Source: Bisbaumannia sp015645095 (GTDB taxonomy: Bacteria > Pseudomonadota > Gammaproteobacteria > Pseudomonadales > Halomonadaceae). Taken from it: a DNA stretch of 64,000 nt. Made by a program: the position numbers and the translations under genes. The notes below the pieces were generated by a model that saw only the letters and a list, made by a program, of their open reading frames with translations, was not told the DNA's origin and ran no database searches. The stretch spans positions 1,798,001 through 1,862,000 of the forward strand of contig CP141893.1 in assembly GCA_036871055.1 (NCBI GenBank). Direction: 5' to 3'. Positions 18,059 to 28,727 of the stretch are shown piece after piece. How positions within the stretch are numbered: position 1 is the stretch's first letter; every line of letters begins with the position of its first letter.

Positions 18059-18083
18059 CGCCGGCATTCCTGCCGGCGTTTCT
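18059..18083 (+). terminator. terminator of the tRNA cluster
   Basis: An 8-bp stem CGCCGGCA/TGCCGGCG with a TTCC loop is followed by a T-rich tract (TTTCTG), 24 bp after the last tRNA. Confidence 0.7.
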
Positions 18084-18169
18084 GCGTTTCCGTCTGTTGC
18101 CGTTCGGCGGTTCCGCCATTTTTCCCCTTGTGATCCGCGACTAACGCCCCCATCTTACGGGCATGGCGC

Positions 18170-18198
18170 TTGCCAGCGCGCAGTGGGCTTCTTAAAAT
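18170..18198 (+). promoter_or_regulatory. promoter of tig(-clpP-clpX)
   Basis: TTGCCA (18170-18175) and TAAAAT (18193-18198) are 17 bp apart, about 60 bp before the trigger-factor start codon. Confidence 0.55.
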
Positions 18199-18258
18199 CA
18201 GCCCTTTGATCTTCCAACGCATTCGTAACGAACGCCCCCAGTCGGTAGAGGACAATTC

Positions 18259-19611
18259 ATGCAAGTTTCCGTCGAGACGACCTCCAGCATCGAACGCCGC
18301 GTCAAGGTTCAGGTTCCCGCGGCCGAGGTCGACCAGGCCGTGGCGGCCCGTCTTCAGGACACCGCCAAGAATGTGCGCCTCAACGGCTTCCGCCAGGGCA
18401 AGGTGCCGATGTCCGTGGTGCGCCAGCGCTTCGGCGGCCAGGTGCGCAATGAGGTGGTGGGCGAGCTGATGCGCGAGCGCTATGTGCAGGCCATCACCCA
18501 GGAGAGCCTGAACCCGGCTGGCTTCCCGCAGATCGAGCCTACCGTCAACGAGTCCGGCAAGGATCTGGAGTTCGTGGCGACCCTGGAGATCTATCCGCAA
18601 ATCGAGCTCAAGGGCATCGAAGGGGCCGAGGTGGAGCGCCCCCAGGTCGAGATCAGCGACGCCGACGTCGAGCAGATGATCGAGACCCTGCGCAAGCAGA
18701 ACGCCACCTGGGCCGAGGTGGAGCGCGCCGCCGCCGATGGCGATCAGGTCACCATCGACTTTCAGGGCTTCCTGGGCGACGAGCCCTTCGAGGGCGGTAG
18801 CGCCGAGGGCCACCAGCTGGTGCTGGGCTCCAACAGCTTCATCCCCGGCTTCGAGGCGCAGCTCGAGGGCGCCAAGGCCGGTGAGGAGAAGGAGATCAAG
18901 GTCACCTTCCCCGAGGACTACCAGGCCGAGCATCTGGCCGGCCAGGAAGCCACCTTCAAGGTCAAGGTGCATGCCGTCAGCGCCCAGGAGCTGGCCGAGC
19001 TGAACGATGAATTCATCAAGCAGTTCGGTGTCGAGGAGGGGGGCGTCGAGGCCTTCCAGGCCGAGGTGCGCAAGAACATGAGCCGCGAGGCCAAGCAGGC
19101 CGTCGAGAATCGCGTCAAGCAGCAGGTGCTGGAAGCCCTCAAGCAGGCCAATGAGGTCGAGGTGCCCCAGGCGCTGATCCAGCAGGAGACCGATGGTCTC
19201 AAGCGCCAGGCCGCCCAGCAGTTCGGCCTGGGCGAGGACTTCGACGTCTCCCAGCTGCCCAACGAGCTGTTCGCCGACCAGGCCAAGAGCCGCGTCCAGG
19301 TGGGCCTGCTGCTGGCCGAGGTGGTCAAGGTCAATGAGCTCGACGCCAGCGACGACGAGATCAAGGCCAAGGTCGAGGAACTGGCCCAGCAGTACCAGGA
19401 CCCGCAGCAGGTGGTCGACTACTACCTGGGCAACGACCAGCTCAAGAACCAGATCAAGTCCGGCCTGCTGGAAGAGAAGGCCGTCGACCTGCTGCTCGCT
19501 CAGGCCAGCGTCAAGGACGTGGAGATGTCCTACGAGCAGGCCCTTGCCGCCGCTAACCAGCAGCCCGGCGGCGAGGCCGAGGAAGAAGAGGACGCCGACG
19601 CCAAGGCGTAA
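18259..19611 (+). CDS. tig: trigger factor, ribosome-bound chaperone/prolyl isomerase
   Basis: Trigger factor binds the ribosome exit tunnel through uL23 and shields nascent chains. The 450-residue protein has an N-terminal ribosome-binding domain with the signature loop as NGFRQGKVP (family form GFRxGKxP), an FKBP-type PPIase domain around residues 150-245 (VTIDFQGFLGDEPFEGG, FIPGFEAQLEGAKAGEEKEI), and a long helical C-terminal domain ending in an acidic tail. A GAGG element precedes ATG 18259. It heads the conserved tig-clpP-clpX-lon order. Confidence 0.97.
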   Translation: MQVSVETTSSIERRVKVQVPAAEVDQAVAARLQDTAKNVRLNGFRQGKVPMSVVRQRFGGQVRNEVVGELMRERYVQAITQESLNPAGFPQIEPTVNESGKDLEFVATLEIYPQIELKGIEGAEVERPQVEISDADVEQMIETLRKQNATWAEVERAAADGDQVTIDFQGFLGDEPFEGGSAEGHQLVLGSNSFIPGFEAQLEGAKAGEEKEIKVTFPEDYQAEHLAGQEATFKVKVHAVSAQELAELNDEFIKQFGVEEGGVEAFQAEVRKNMSREAKQAVENRVKQQVLEALKQANEVEVPQALIQQETDGLKRQAAQQFGLGEDFDVSQLPNELFADQAKSRVQVGLLLAEVVKVNELDASDDEIKAKVEELAQQYQDPQQVVDYYLGNDQLKNQIKSGLLEEKAVDLLLAQASVKDVEMSYEQALAAANQQPGGEAEEEEDADAKA

Positions 19612-19703
19612 GGCCAGCGCCGCCGGCCCCCTCGGGTCGGCGGCCATAGGGATGGGACCCGGCATGGGCCGGGGGCACTTACCGGAAGAAGGACGCCACA
19701 CAG

Positions 19704-20324
19704 ATGGGCAACGACTTCGAGATCAAGAATGCCGGCGGCCTGGTGCCGATGGTGGTCGAGCAGAGCGCACGGGGCGAGCGCGCCTACGATATCTACTCGC
19801 GTCTGCTCAAGGAACGCGTGATCTTCCTGGTCGGCCCGGTGGAAGACTACATGGCCAACCTGGTGGTGGCGCAGCTGCTGTTCCTGGAGTCCGAGAACCC
19901 CGATAAGGACATCCACCTCTACATCAACTCGCCGGGCGGCTCGGTGACCGCGGGGATGTCGATCTACGACACCATGCAGTTCGTCAAGCCCGATGTCTCT
20001 ACCGTCTGCATCGGTCAGGCCGCCAGCATGGGCGCCCTGCTGCTTGCCGGCGGGGCCGCCGGCAAGCGCTACTGCCTGCCCAACTCGCGGATGATGATCC
20101 ACCAGCCGCTGGGGGGCTATCAGGGCCAGGCCTCGGATATCGAGATCCATACCAAGGAGATCCTCAGTATCCGTCACAAGCTCAACCAGATCCTCGCTCA
20201 TCACACCGGCCAGGACATCGAGACCATTGCCCGGGATACCGATCGTGATAACTTCATGAACGGCGCCCAGGCGGCGGAGTATGGCCTGATCGATGCCGTG
20301 CTGGATAAGCGTCCGGACTCCTGA
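19704..20324 (+). CDS. clpP: ATP-dependent Clp protease proteolytic subunit
   Basis: ClpP forms the double-heptamer peptidase barrel that degrades substrates unfolded by ClpX or ClpA. The 206-residue protein carries the Ser108 (GQAASMGA), His133 (MMIHQPLGG) and Asp182 (DTDRDNF) triad, at the usual spacing. The first roughly 12 residues may be a processed propeptide as in E. coli. It lies 92 bp after tig and 76 bp before clpX, and probably shares the tig transcript. Confidence 0.98.
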   Translation: MGNDFEIKNAGGLVPMVVEQSARGERAYDIYSRLLKERVIFLVGPVEDYMANLVVAQLLFLESENPDKDIHLYINSPGGSVTAGMSIYDTMQFVKPDVSTVCIGQAASMGALLLAGGAAGKRYCLPNSRMMIHQPLGGYQGQASDIEIHTKEILSIRHKLNQILAHHTGQDIETIARDTDRDNFMNGAQAAEYGLIDAVLDKRPDS

Positions 20325-20400
20325 TAGCTTGAGCTGAGCCGCATCCACGACATGCAATTTCCGGCGGCCTGCGGGCCGCCGTTCATCAAGAGGTACGCGA

Positions 20401-21681
20401 ATGGCCGACGGCAAAGGCAAGGACGAGGGCAGCAAGCTGCTTTATTGCTCGTTCTGCGGCAAGAATCAGAACGAAGTGCGTAAGCTGATCGCGGGCCCAT
20501 CCGTCTACATCTGCGACGAGTGTGTCGACCTGTGCAACGACATCATTCGTGAAGAGGTTCTCGAGGCCGATGCGGAGAGCGAGGAGGACCGCCTGCCGGT
20601 CCCTCGCGAGATCCGGCATACCCTCGATGATTACGTGATCGGCCAGGATCGCGCCAAGATGGTGCTGTCGGTGGCGGTCTACAACCACTACAAGCGCCTG
20701 CGCGCCGGGGTGAAGAGCGACGACGTCGAACTCGGCAAGTCCAACATCCTGCTGATCGGCCCCACCGGCAGCGGCAAGACCCTGCTCGCCGAGACCCTGG
20801 CGCGGCTGCTCAATGTGCCCTTCACCATCGCCGATGCCACCACCCTCACCGAGGCGGGCTATGTGGGCGAGGATGTGGAGAACATCATCCAGAAGCTGTT
20901 GCAGAAGTGCGACTACGATGTGGAGAAGGCCCAGCGCGGCATCGTCTACATCGACGAGATCGACAAGATCTCGCGCAAGTCGGACAACCCCTCGATTACC
21001 CGGGACGTCTCCGGCGAGGGCGTGCAGCAGGCCCTGCTCAAGCTGATCGAGGGCACCACCGCCTCGGTACCGCCCCAGGGCGGGCGCAAGCATCCCCAGC
21101 AGGAGTTCCTGCAGGTGGATACCGGCAATATCCTGTTTATCGTCGGCGGTGCCTTCGCCGGCCTCGACAAGGTGATCCGTGATCGCGCCGAGAAGGGTGG
21201 CATCGGCTTCAATGCCCAGGTCAAGAGCAAGGACGAGAACAAGGGCGTCGGCGACGTGCTGATGGACGTGGAGCCGGAGGACCTGGTCAAGTTCGGCCTG
21301 ATTCCGGAGTTCGTCGGCCGACTGCCGGTGATCGCCACCCTCACCGAGCTCAACGAGGATGCGCTGATCCAGATCCTGACCGAGCCCAAGAACTCCCTGA
21401 TCAAGCAGTACGCCAAGCTGTTCGAGATGGAAGGCGTGGAGCTGGAGTTCCGTGAGGACGCCCTGCGGGCGGTGGCCGCCAAGGCCATGGCGCGCAAGAC
21501 CGGTGCCCGTGGCCTGCGCTCGATCCTCGAGTCGGTGCTGCTCGATACCATGTACGAGATCCCCTCCCTGGAGGGGGTGACCCAGGTGGTGATCGACGCC
21601 TCGGTGATCGCCGGTGAGAGCGAGCCGCTGTTGATCTACTCTCAGCAGGATGAGGGCAAGGTGGCCGGCAAGGACGGCTAG
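20401..21681 (+). CDS. clpX: ATP-dependent Clp protease ATP-binding subunit ClpX
   Basis: ClpX is the AAA+ unfoldase partner of ClpP. The 426-residue protein has an N-terminal zinc-binding domain (Cys16, Cys19, Cys38, Cys41), Walker A GPTGSGKT, Walker B IVYIDEIDKI, the RKSDNPSITRDVSGEGVQQALLKLIEGT pore-2/sensor region, and the IGFNAQVK loop corresponding to the ClpP-binding IGF motif. It is followed by a hairpin terminator before lon. Confidence 0.98.
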   Translation: MADGKGKDEGSKLLYCSFCGKNQNEVRKLIAGPSVYICDECVDLCNDIIREEVLEADAESEEDRLPVPREIRHTLDDYVIGQDRAKMVLSVAVYNHYKRLRAGVKSDDVELGKSNILLIGPTGSGKTLLAETLARLLNVPFTIADATTLTEAGYVGEDVENIIQKLLQKCDYDVEKAQRGIVYIDEIDKISRKSDNPSITRDVSGEGVQQALLKLIEGTTASVPPQGGRKHPQQEFLQVDTGNILFIVGGAFAGLDKVIRDRAEKGGIGFNAQVKSKDENKGVGDVLMDVEPEDLVKFGLIPEFVGRLPVIATLTELNEDALIQILTEPKNSLIKQYAKLFEMEGVELEFREDALRAVAAKAMARKTGARGLRSILESVLLDTMYEIPSLEGVTQVVIDASVIAGESEPLLIYSQQDEGKVAGKDG

Positions 21682-21700
21682 GCGCCTTCCCCGTCTCATG

Positions 21701-21724
21701 GGGCCGCCCCGGCGGCCCTTTTTT
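21701..21724 (+). terminator. terminator after clpX
   Basis: A GC stem (GGGCCGC with its complement GCGGCCC, four-base loop) is followed by six T residues, 19 bp after the clpX stop codon. Confidence 0.8.
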
Positions 21725-21734
21725 GTGTGCCCCG

Positions 21735-21761
21735 CTTGCAAAGGGGACGGGTCGCCCCCAT
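21735..21761 (+). promoter_or_regulatory. sigma-32-like heat-shock promoter of lon
   Basis: CTTGCAAA at 21735-21742 and CCCCAT at 21756-21761 with a 13-bp spacer match the sigma-32 pattern (CTTGAAA, 13-15 bp, CCCCAT). It lies 40 bp before the lon start, just after the clpX terminator. Confidence 0.5.
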
Positions 21762-21800
21762 CACCTGACCAATCCCTTCGAGTTTTGAGGAACGTCTGCG

Positions 21801-24206
<2,406 letters not shown>

Positions 24207-24270
24207 GATGGTTTTTTGCATCATGGTGGGCAGAAAAGCCCGCCATATGCGCGTTAGCGCTAGAGGTTGC

Positions 24271-24300
24271 TTGACAGGACTTTCATGGCATTGCTATAAA
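24271..24300 (+). promoter_or_regulatory. sigma-70 promoter of hupB
   Basis: TTGACA (24271-24276) is an exact -35 box; TATAAA (24295-24300) follows after 18 bp (or CTATAA after 17 bp). It lies about 80 bp before the hupB start in an AT-richer stretch. Confidence 0.6.
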
Positions 24301-24381
24301 AAGCGCCTTGCTGTGATCGCGTAAGCCGCCTCAAGCCAGCGCTGCCACATGTCAATTTTTGCAATATTCAAGGGGTGAAGT

Positions 24382-24654
24382 GTGAACAAGTCCGAGCTGA
24401 TCGAAGCCATTGCCGCGTCTGCCGATATTCCCAAGGCAGCGGCCACCCGTGCACTGGATGCCATGGTTGAGGCCGTCACCGACAGCCTGAAGAAGGGTGA
24501 CAGCGTTTCCCTCGTTGGTTTCGGCACCTTTGCCGTCAAGGAGCGTGCCGCCCGTACCGGTCGCAACCCGCAGACCGGCCAGCCCATCGAGATCAGCGCC
24601 GCCAAGGTGCCCAGCTTCAAGGCCGGCAAGGCGCTCAAGGATTCGGTCAACTAA
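24382..24654 (+). CDS. hupB: DNA-binding protein HU-beta
   Basis: HU is a nucleoid-associated dimer that bends DNA without sequence preference. The 90-residue product begins VNKSELIEAIAASADIPKAAATRALDAMVEA (GTG start at 24382), has VSLVGFGTFAVKERAARTGRNPQTG for the beta-arm, and ends in FKAGKALKDSVN. The gene follows lon with its own strong promoter and terminator. Confidence 0.97.
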   Translation: MNKSELIEAIAASADIPKAAATRALDAMVEAVTDSLKKGDSVSLVGFGTFAVKERAARTGRNPQTGQPIEISAAKVPSFKAGKALKDSVN

Positions 24655-24683
24655 GGGCAGACACGCCTGCGGTCGACTCCGTG

Positions 24684-24715
24684 AAAGGCGCATCGTCTCG
24701 GCGATGCGCCTTTTT
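24684..24715 (+). terminator. terminator of hupB
   Basis: A 12-bp stem AAAGGCGCATCG with its complement and a short loop ends in five T residues, about 30 bp after the hupB stop. Confidence 0.85.
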
Positions 24716-24805
24716 GTTGTCCGTTGATGCCGCCTGGCCCACCGGCCCGGGAGGCGGCTATCATCGTCTGCGCACCTTCTTGCCATACTCTTTGCCGAGG
24801 GCATC

Positions 24806-26623
24806 ATGCTGCAAAGTATTCGCGATCGCTCCAAGAGCTGGGGCGCCAAGATCATCATCGGCGCCATCGTCGTCACCATGGCCCTGTTCGGGGCCGATGC
24901 CCTGATCGGGCTCTTTACCGGGGGCGCCAACGACGTCGCCAAGGTCAATGGTGAGCCGATCACCCGTCAAGAGGTGGAGTTGCAGGTGCAACGGGCCCTG
25001 CGCAGCGGTCAGGTGCCGCCTGAGCAGGAGCGTGCCCTGCGCGGCCAGGTGCTCGATGAGCTGATCACCCTGCGCCTGCTGGATCAGTATGCCGCCGACG
25101 GTGGCCTGCACCTCTCCGAGGAGCAGCTCGATCGCCTCCTCCTGACCCTCCCGGAGTTCCACGACCAGCAAGGTCGTTTCGATCGGGAGATCTTCCGTAA
25201 CCGCCTGGCCAGTGCGGGCTATACGCCGCTCGGCTTCCGCGAGCAGCTGCGTAGCGACCTGCGCCGCGAGCAGTTGCAGAATGGCCTGGTGCTGAGCGAT
25301 TTCACCCTGGCGAGCGAACAGGAGCGCCTGGCGGCCCTGCAGCGTCAGGTGCGCAGCTTCCGCTATCACCGCCTCGTCCCCGCCGATCTGGAGGCCCCGA
25401 TCGAGCTGACGGAGGCGGAGATCGTCGATTACTACGAGGCCAATGCCGAGCGTTTCCAGCGCCCCGAGCAGGTGCGCCTGGCGTATGTGCTGCTGGATCG
25501 CCAGCAGTTGGCCGAGGCCCTGGCGGTGGACGAGGGTCAGCTCCAGGCGGCCTATGAGCAGCGTGGCCAGGATGCCGAGCGTCGGGTGGCACATATCATG
25601 GCCAGCTTTGGCGACGCGCGTGACCGCGAGGAGGCCCTGGCGCGCCTCGAAGAGGTGCGCAGCCGTCTCGCCGCTGGCGAGGACTTCGCCGCCCTGGCCG
25701 CCCGTTACTCCGATGACACCAGTTCCGCGGAACAGGGCGGTGACCTGGGCTTTATCAGCCGCGGTTTCTTCGGCGAGGCCTTCGAGGACGCCGCCTTCGC
25801 CCTGGCCCCCGGCCAGGTCTCGGGGATTGTCGAGACCGATAATGGCCTGCACCTGGTCACCGTGACCGAGCTGGATCTGCCGCCCTTCGAGCAGCTGCGC
25901 GAGGAGCTGCGCGAGGAGGTGGCCCTGGCCGAGGTGGGGGACGAGTTCAACCGTCTGGCCCAGCGCCTGATCGAGGAGAGCTTTGCCGCCGAGGACCTGG
26001 AGAGCGTCGCGAATGATCTCGGCCTGCCCCTGCAGGAGAGCGACTGGCTGACCCGTGACCATGGTCAGGGAGTCCTCGGCGAGCCGGGCGTGATGAGTGA
26101 AGCCTTTAGTGATGAGGTATTGGTCGAGGGCTTTAACAGCGAGGTGATCGAGCTCGACGAGGAGCGGCGCCTGGTGGTGCGGGTCGCCGAGCATCGTCCG
26201 GCCGCGACGCCGGAGCTCGAAGAGGTTCGCGACCGCGTCGTCGCCGAGCTGAGTGCCCAGCGCGAGCGCGAGGCCCTGGGGGAACTGGCCGAGGCGCGCC
26301 TGGCGGCGCTGCGTGACGGCGAGTCCGTCGACTGGGCCTGGAGCCGGGTCGAGGAGGCGAGCCGTAATCGCGCCGAGGGCGTCGCCCCGGCGATCCTCGC
26401 CGAGGCCTTCCGGCTGGCGCGCCCCGACAACGGTCCCAGCTACGGCATGGCCATGACCGATCAGGGCGTGGCGGTGCTGGCCCTGGATGCGGTGGGCGAG
26501 GGCGAGGCCGATGCGCAGCTGGAGGCCCTGGTGGCCCAGATGGCGGAGCGCCTGCGGGCCCAGTCGGCGCTGACTGGCCTGCTGGAGCGGCTGCGCGCCG
26601 AGGCCAAGATCGAACGCCTCTAA
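24806..26623 (+). CDS. ppiD: periplasmic chaperone/peptidyl-prolyl isomerase PpiD
   Basis: PpiD is an inner-membrane-anchored chaperone near the SecYEG exit that helps secreted proteins leave the translocon. The 605-residue protein has a cytoplasmic start (MLQSIRDRSKSWGAK), one transmembrane segment around residues 15-37, a SurA_N-like chaperone region (VNGEPITRQEVELQV...), and one parvulin domain around residues 262-355 (VAHIMASFGDARDREEAL, YSDDTSSAEQGGDLGFISRGFF). The position after hupB is conserved in gammaproteobacteria. Confidence 0.95.
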   Translation: MLQSIRDRSKSWGAKIIIGAIVVTMALFGADALIGLFTGGANDVAKVNGEPITRQEVELQVQRALRSGQVPPEQERALRGQVLDELITLRLLDQYAADGGLHLSEEQLDRLLLTLPEFHDQQGRFDREIFRNRLASAGYTPLGFREQLRSDLRREQLQNGLVLSDFTLASEQERLAALQRQVRSFRYHRLVPADLEAPIELTEAEIVDYYEANAERFQRPEQVRLAYVLLDRQQLAEALAVDEGQLQAAYEQRGQDAERRVAHIMASFGDARDREEALARLEEVRSRLAAGEDFAALAARYSDDTSSAEQGGDLGFISRGFFGEAFEDAAFALAPGQVSGIVETDNGLHLVTVTELDLPPFEQLREELREEVALAEVGDEFNRLAQRLIEESFAAEDLESVANDLGLPLQESDWLTRDHGQGVLGEPGVMSEAFSDEVLVEGFNSEVIELDEERRLVVRVAEHRPAATPELEEVRDRVVAELSAQREREALGELAEARLAALRDGESVDWAWSRVEEASRNRAEGVAPAILAEAFRLARPDNGPSYGMAMTDQGVAVLALDAVGEGEADAQLEALVAQMAERLRAQSALTGLLERLRAEAKIERL

Positions 26624-26636
26624 ACCAGCCAAAGAG

Positions 26637-26664
26637 CGCACGGCCCGGGCCGTGCGTTTTTTTC
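26637..26664 (+). terminator. terminator of ppiD
   Basis: A perfect 20-bp palindromic stem region (CGCACGGCCC and complement) is followed by seven T residues. Confidence 0.85.
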
Positions 26665-26668
26665 GTCG

Positions 26669-26688
26669 TATAATGTTACTAAATAACA
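26669..26688 (+). promoter_or_regulatory. -10 box overlapped by a Zur-like operator before the COG0523 gene
   Basis: TATAAT at 26669-26674 abuts TGTTACTAAATAACA at 26674-26688, an inverted repeat whose 5-bp arms (TGTTA/TAACA) and 15-bp length equal those of the gammaproteobacterial Zur box. A zinc-loaded repressor here would block RNA polymerase. No good -35 is visible because the ppiD terminator occupies that position. Confidence 0.5.
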
Positions 26689-26702
26689 AGCGTGGGGGTG
26701 TC

Positions 26703-27734
26703 ATGCGGATCGTCACACCGATCCCGGTGCATGTGGTCACCGGCTTCCTGGGCAGCGGCAAGAGCACCCTGATCCACGAGCTCCTCAAGCTCAAGCCCGC
26801 CGGCGAGCGTTGGGCAGTGGTGGTCAACGAGTTCGGCCAGGTGGGCATCGACCAGGCGATGTTCGAGGCCGGCGACGAAGTCGTCGTCAAGGGGGTGCCC
26901 GGGGGTTGTCTCTGCTGCCAGCTGGCCTTCGTGCTCCAGGCCTCGCTGGTCAACCTGCTGCACCGTCATCGCCCCGATCGCCTGCTGATCGAGCCCTCGG
27001 GGCTGGGCCATCCCGCCGGTCTGCTGGACCTGCTGCGCGGCGAGGCCTTTGCCGGGGTGCTGGAGGTGAAGGAGGTGATCGCGGTGCTCGATCCACGGCG
27101 GCTCGAGGAGCCGCGGGCCCAGGCCAATGCCACCTTCCACGATCAACTGGCCCTGGCCGACGGGGTGGCCCTGACCCTGGTGGATCAGGCCAGCGAGGCG
27201 CAGCGGCTCGCGGCTCGGCGTCACCTGGAGGGGCTCTGGCCGCCCAAGCGCTGGATCTGCGAAGCGCCCTTCGGCCGCCTGCCGGCCGCGCTGCTCTTCG
27301 ACAGCCTGCCCCGGGATGAGGGCCATGACGAGCGGCCGGTGGCGCACCAGGCATTGCGTCCCCCGGCCGGCCGCCTGGAGGAGCCGGAAGCCGTGGCAGA
27401 GCCCGAGCCCGGGCGGCCGCTCTTTCGGCGCGGCGAGTCCTTGGGCCATGGCAGCCTGGGCTGGCGATGGCACCCGGCCGAGACTTTCGATCTGGATCGC
27501 CTCAGTCATGGCCTCGGCGAGTTGGCCGGCGAGCTGCGTATCAAGGCGGTGATTCATGCCGAGGGCGGCTGGTGGCTCTATAACCGCGCCGAGGGACGGG
27601 TCAGCCTGACCGAGAGCGCCTGGCGCAGGGATTCTCGTCTCGAGGTTATCGGCGAGAGCGGTCGCCTGCCCGAGGCCGAGGCGATAGAGCGCTTGCTGGA
27701 AGCGTGTCGGTTGTCGGCGCTGCCGGACGATTAG
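26703..27734 (+). CDS. COG0523 family GTPase (CobW/YeiR/ZNG1-like putative metal chaperone)
   Basis: The 343-residue cytoplasmic GTPase has Walker A GFLGSGKST (residues 14-22), the CxCC metal site (C69, C71, C72 in GGCLCCQ), LLIEPSGLGHP, and a C-terminal CobW_C-like domain (WWLYNRAEGRVSLTESAWRRDSRLEVIGE). COG0523 proteins move metals into client enzymes, and Zur-controlled members serve under zinc starvation; the upstream operator supports zinc. ATG 26703 follows a GGGGGTG ribosome site; an upstream start at 26652 would lie inside the terminator and operator. A duplicate of its 3' end follows the stop. Confidence 0.88.
   Translation: MRIVTPIPVHVVTGFLGSGKSTLIHELLKLKPAGERWAVVVNEFGQVGIDQAMFEAGDEVVVKGVPGGCLCCQLAFVLQASLVNLLHRHRPDRLLIEPSGLGHPAGLLDLLRGEAFAGVLEVKEVIAVLDPRRLEEPRAQANATFHDQLALADGVALTLVDQASEAQRLAARRHLEGLWPPKRWICEAPFGRLPAALLFDSLPRDEGHDERPVAHQALRPPAGRLEEPEAVAEPEPGRPLFRRGESLGHGSLGWRWHPAETFDLDRLSHGLGELAGELRIKAVIHAEGGWWLYNRAEGRVSLTESAWRRDSRLEVIGESGRLPEAEAIERLLEACRLSALPDD
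27641..27710 (+). repeat. direct repeat, copy 1: 3' end of the COG0523 gene
   Basis: About 70 bp encoding the last part of the protein (LEVIGESGRLPEAEAIERLL region) recur 127 bp downstream without gaps and with only a handful of differences. Confidence 0.85.
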
Positions 27735-27765
27735 GCCCTCTGGCGCCGACTCTTCATTCGGCCGC

Positions 27766-27858
27766 CTGGAGGTTATCGGCGAATCGGATCGCCTGCCCGA
27801 GGCCGAGGCGATAGAGCGCTTGCTGGAGGGGTGTCGGCTTAAGGAGAGTGGAGGCTAG
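27766..27858 (+). pseudogene. remnant second copy of a COG0523 C-terminus
   Basis: After the COG0523 stop codon, 31 codons read LEVIGESDRLPEAEAIERLL and continue to GCRLKESGG and a TAG, in a frame shifted by +1 relative to the gene. Bases 27766-27837 align with 27639-27710. There is no start codon or ribosome site, so it is not a gene. It is either a tandem-duplication scar or the tail of a lost paralog; the differing last residues favour divergence after copying. Confidence 0.65.
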
Positions 27859-27888
27859 GCGGCCCCCTTGCGGAGGCCCACCTGGTCG

Positions 27889-28650
27889 TCAGTTATCGAG
27901 GGGAAAGTCCCTGAGCTTGGGCGGCTGCCCCGCCTCCAGGCGAATCTCCCAGCCCTTGGTGGGTTGCCAGTCGCCTAGCACCAGGCGCCGGGCGGGCTGG
28001 CCATCCAGTTCCATGGGGTGCAGTGCCGGGCGATGGGTATGCCCATGGATCAGGGTGGTGACGCCCTGTTCGCGCATCACTCGGACCACTTCGTCCGGGG
28101 TCACGTCCATGATGTCCTCGGCCTTGTTGGAGTTGGCCTCACCGGAGCGATCCCGCAGTTGCCGGGCCAGGGCCAGGCGCTCGGGGATCGGCATGGCGAG
28201 GATCTGGGCCTGCCAGCGGGGATCCCGGGCCTGGGCGCGGAAGGCCATATAGGCCTCGTCCCGGGTGCACAGGCTGTCGCCGTGCATCAGCAGGATACGC
28301 TGGCCGTCGATCTCCACCACGCTGGGGTCGGGCAGAAGGGTGGCGCCGCAGGCGGCGGCATAGTCGTCGCCGAGCAGGAAGTCGCGGTTGCCGTGCATCA
28401 GGTAGATGGCGGTGCCGCTCTCGGCCAGGCGCCTGAGGGCCTGGGCCACCTCGGCGGCGAGGGCGGCGTGGCCACTGGGGTCGGCATCGCCCAGGGCCAG
28501 CAGGTCGTCGCCGATCCAGGCCTCGAAGAAGTCACCGAGGATATAGAGGGCCTCGGCCCCCCTGGCGGCTTCCAGGTAGGCGAGGAAGCCCGCGGTGATC
28601 TCGGGGGCCTGGGGCTGTAGATGCAGATCGGAAATCAGCAGGGTGCTCAT
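27889..28650 (-). CDS. lpxH: UDP-2,3-diacylglucosamine diphosphatase
   Basis: LpxH hydrolyses UDP-2,3-diacylglucosamine to lipid X in lipid A synthesis at the inner membrane face. The 253-residue calcineurin-like protein shows MSTLLISDLHLQPQ (D8, H10), ILGDFFEAWIGDD, MHGNRDFLLG, LMHGDSLCTRD and IHGHTHRPALH, the full two-Mn ligand set. ATG 28650 gives the family N-terminus; the ribosome site is weak, and the frame extends upstream into the hairpin after ppiB, which I exclude. Confidence 0.94.
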   Translation of the reverse strand: MSTLLISDLHLQPQAPEITAGFLAYLEAARGAEALYILGDFFEAWIGDDLLALGDADPSGHAALAAEVAQALRRLAESGTAIYLMHGNRDFLLGDDYAAACGATLLPDPSVVEIDGQRILLMHGDSLCTRDEAYMAFRAQARDPRWQAQILAMPIPERLALARQLRDRSGEANSNKAEDIMDVTPDEVVRVMREQGVTTLIHGHTHRPALHPMELDGQPARRLVLGDWQPTKGWEIRLEAGQPPKLRDFPLDN

Positions 28651-28684
28651 GGCTAGTCTCGGGTCGAAAGGGCAAGAGGCTAGA

Positions 28685-28711
28685 GCAAAACGCCCGCACG
28701 GGGCGGGCGTC
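28685..28711 (-). terminator. hairpin between ppiB and lpxH
   Basis: On the minus strand a stem GACGCCCGC/GTGCGGGCGT is followed by a short TTTT tract. It may end ppiB transcripts or only attenuate readthrough into lpxH. Confidence 0.6.
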
Positions 28712-28727
28712 ATGGGGCGAGGTGGAA

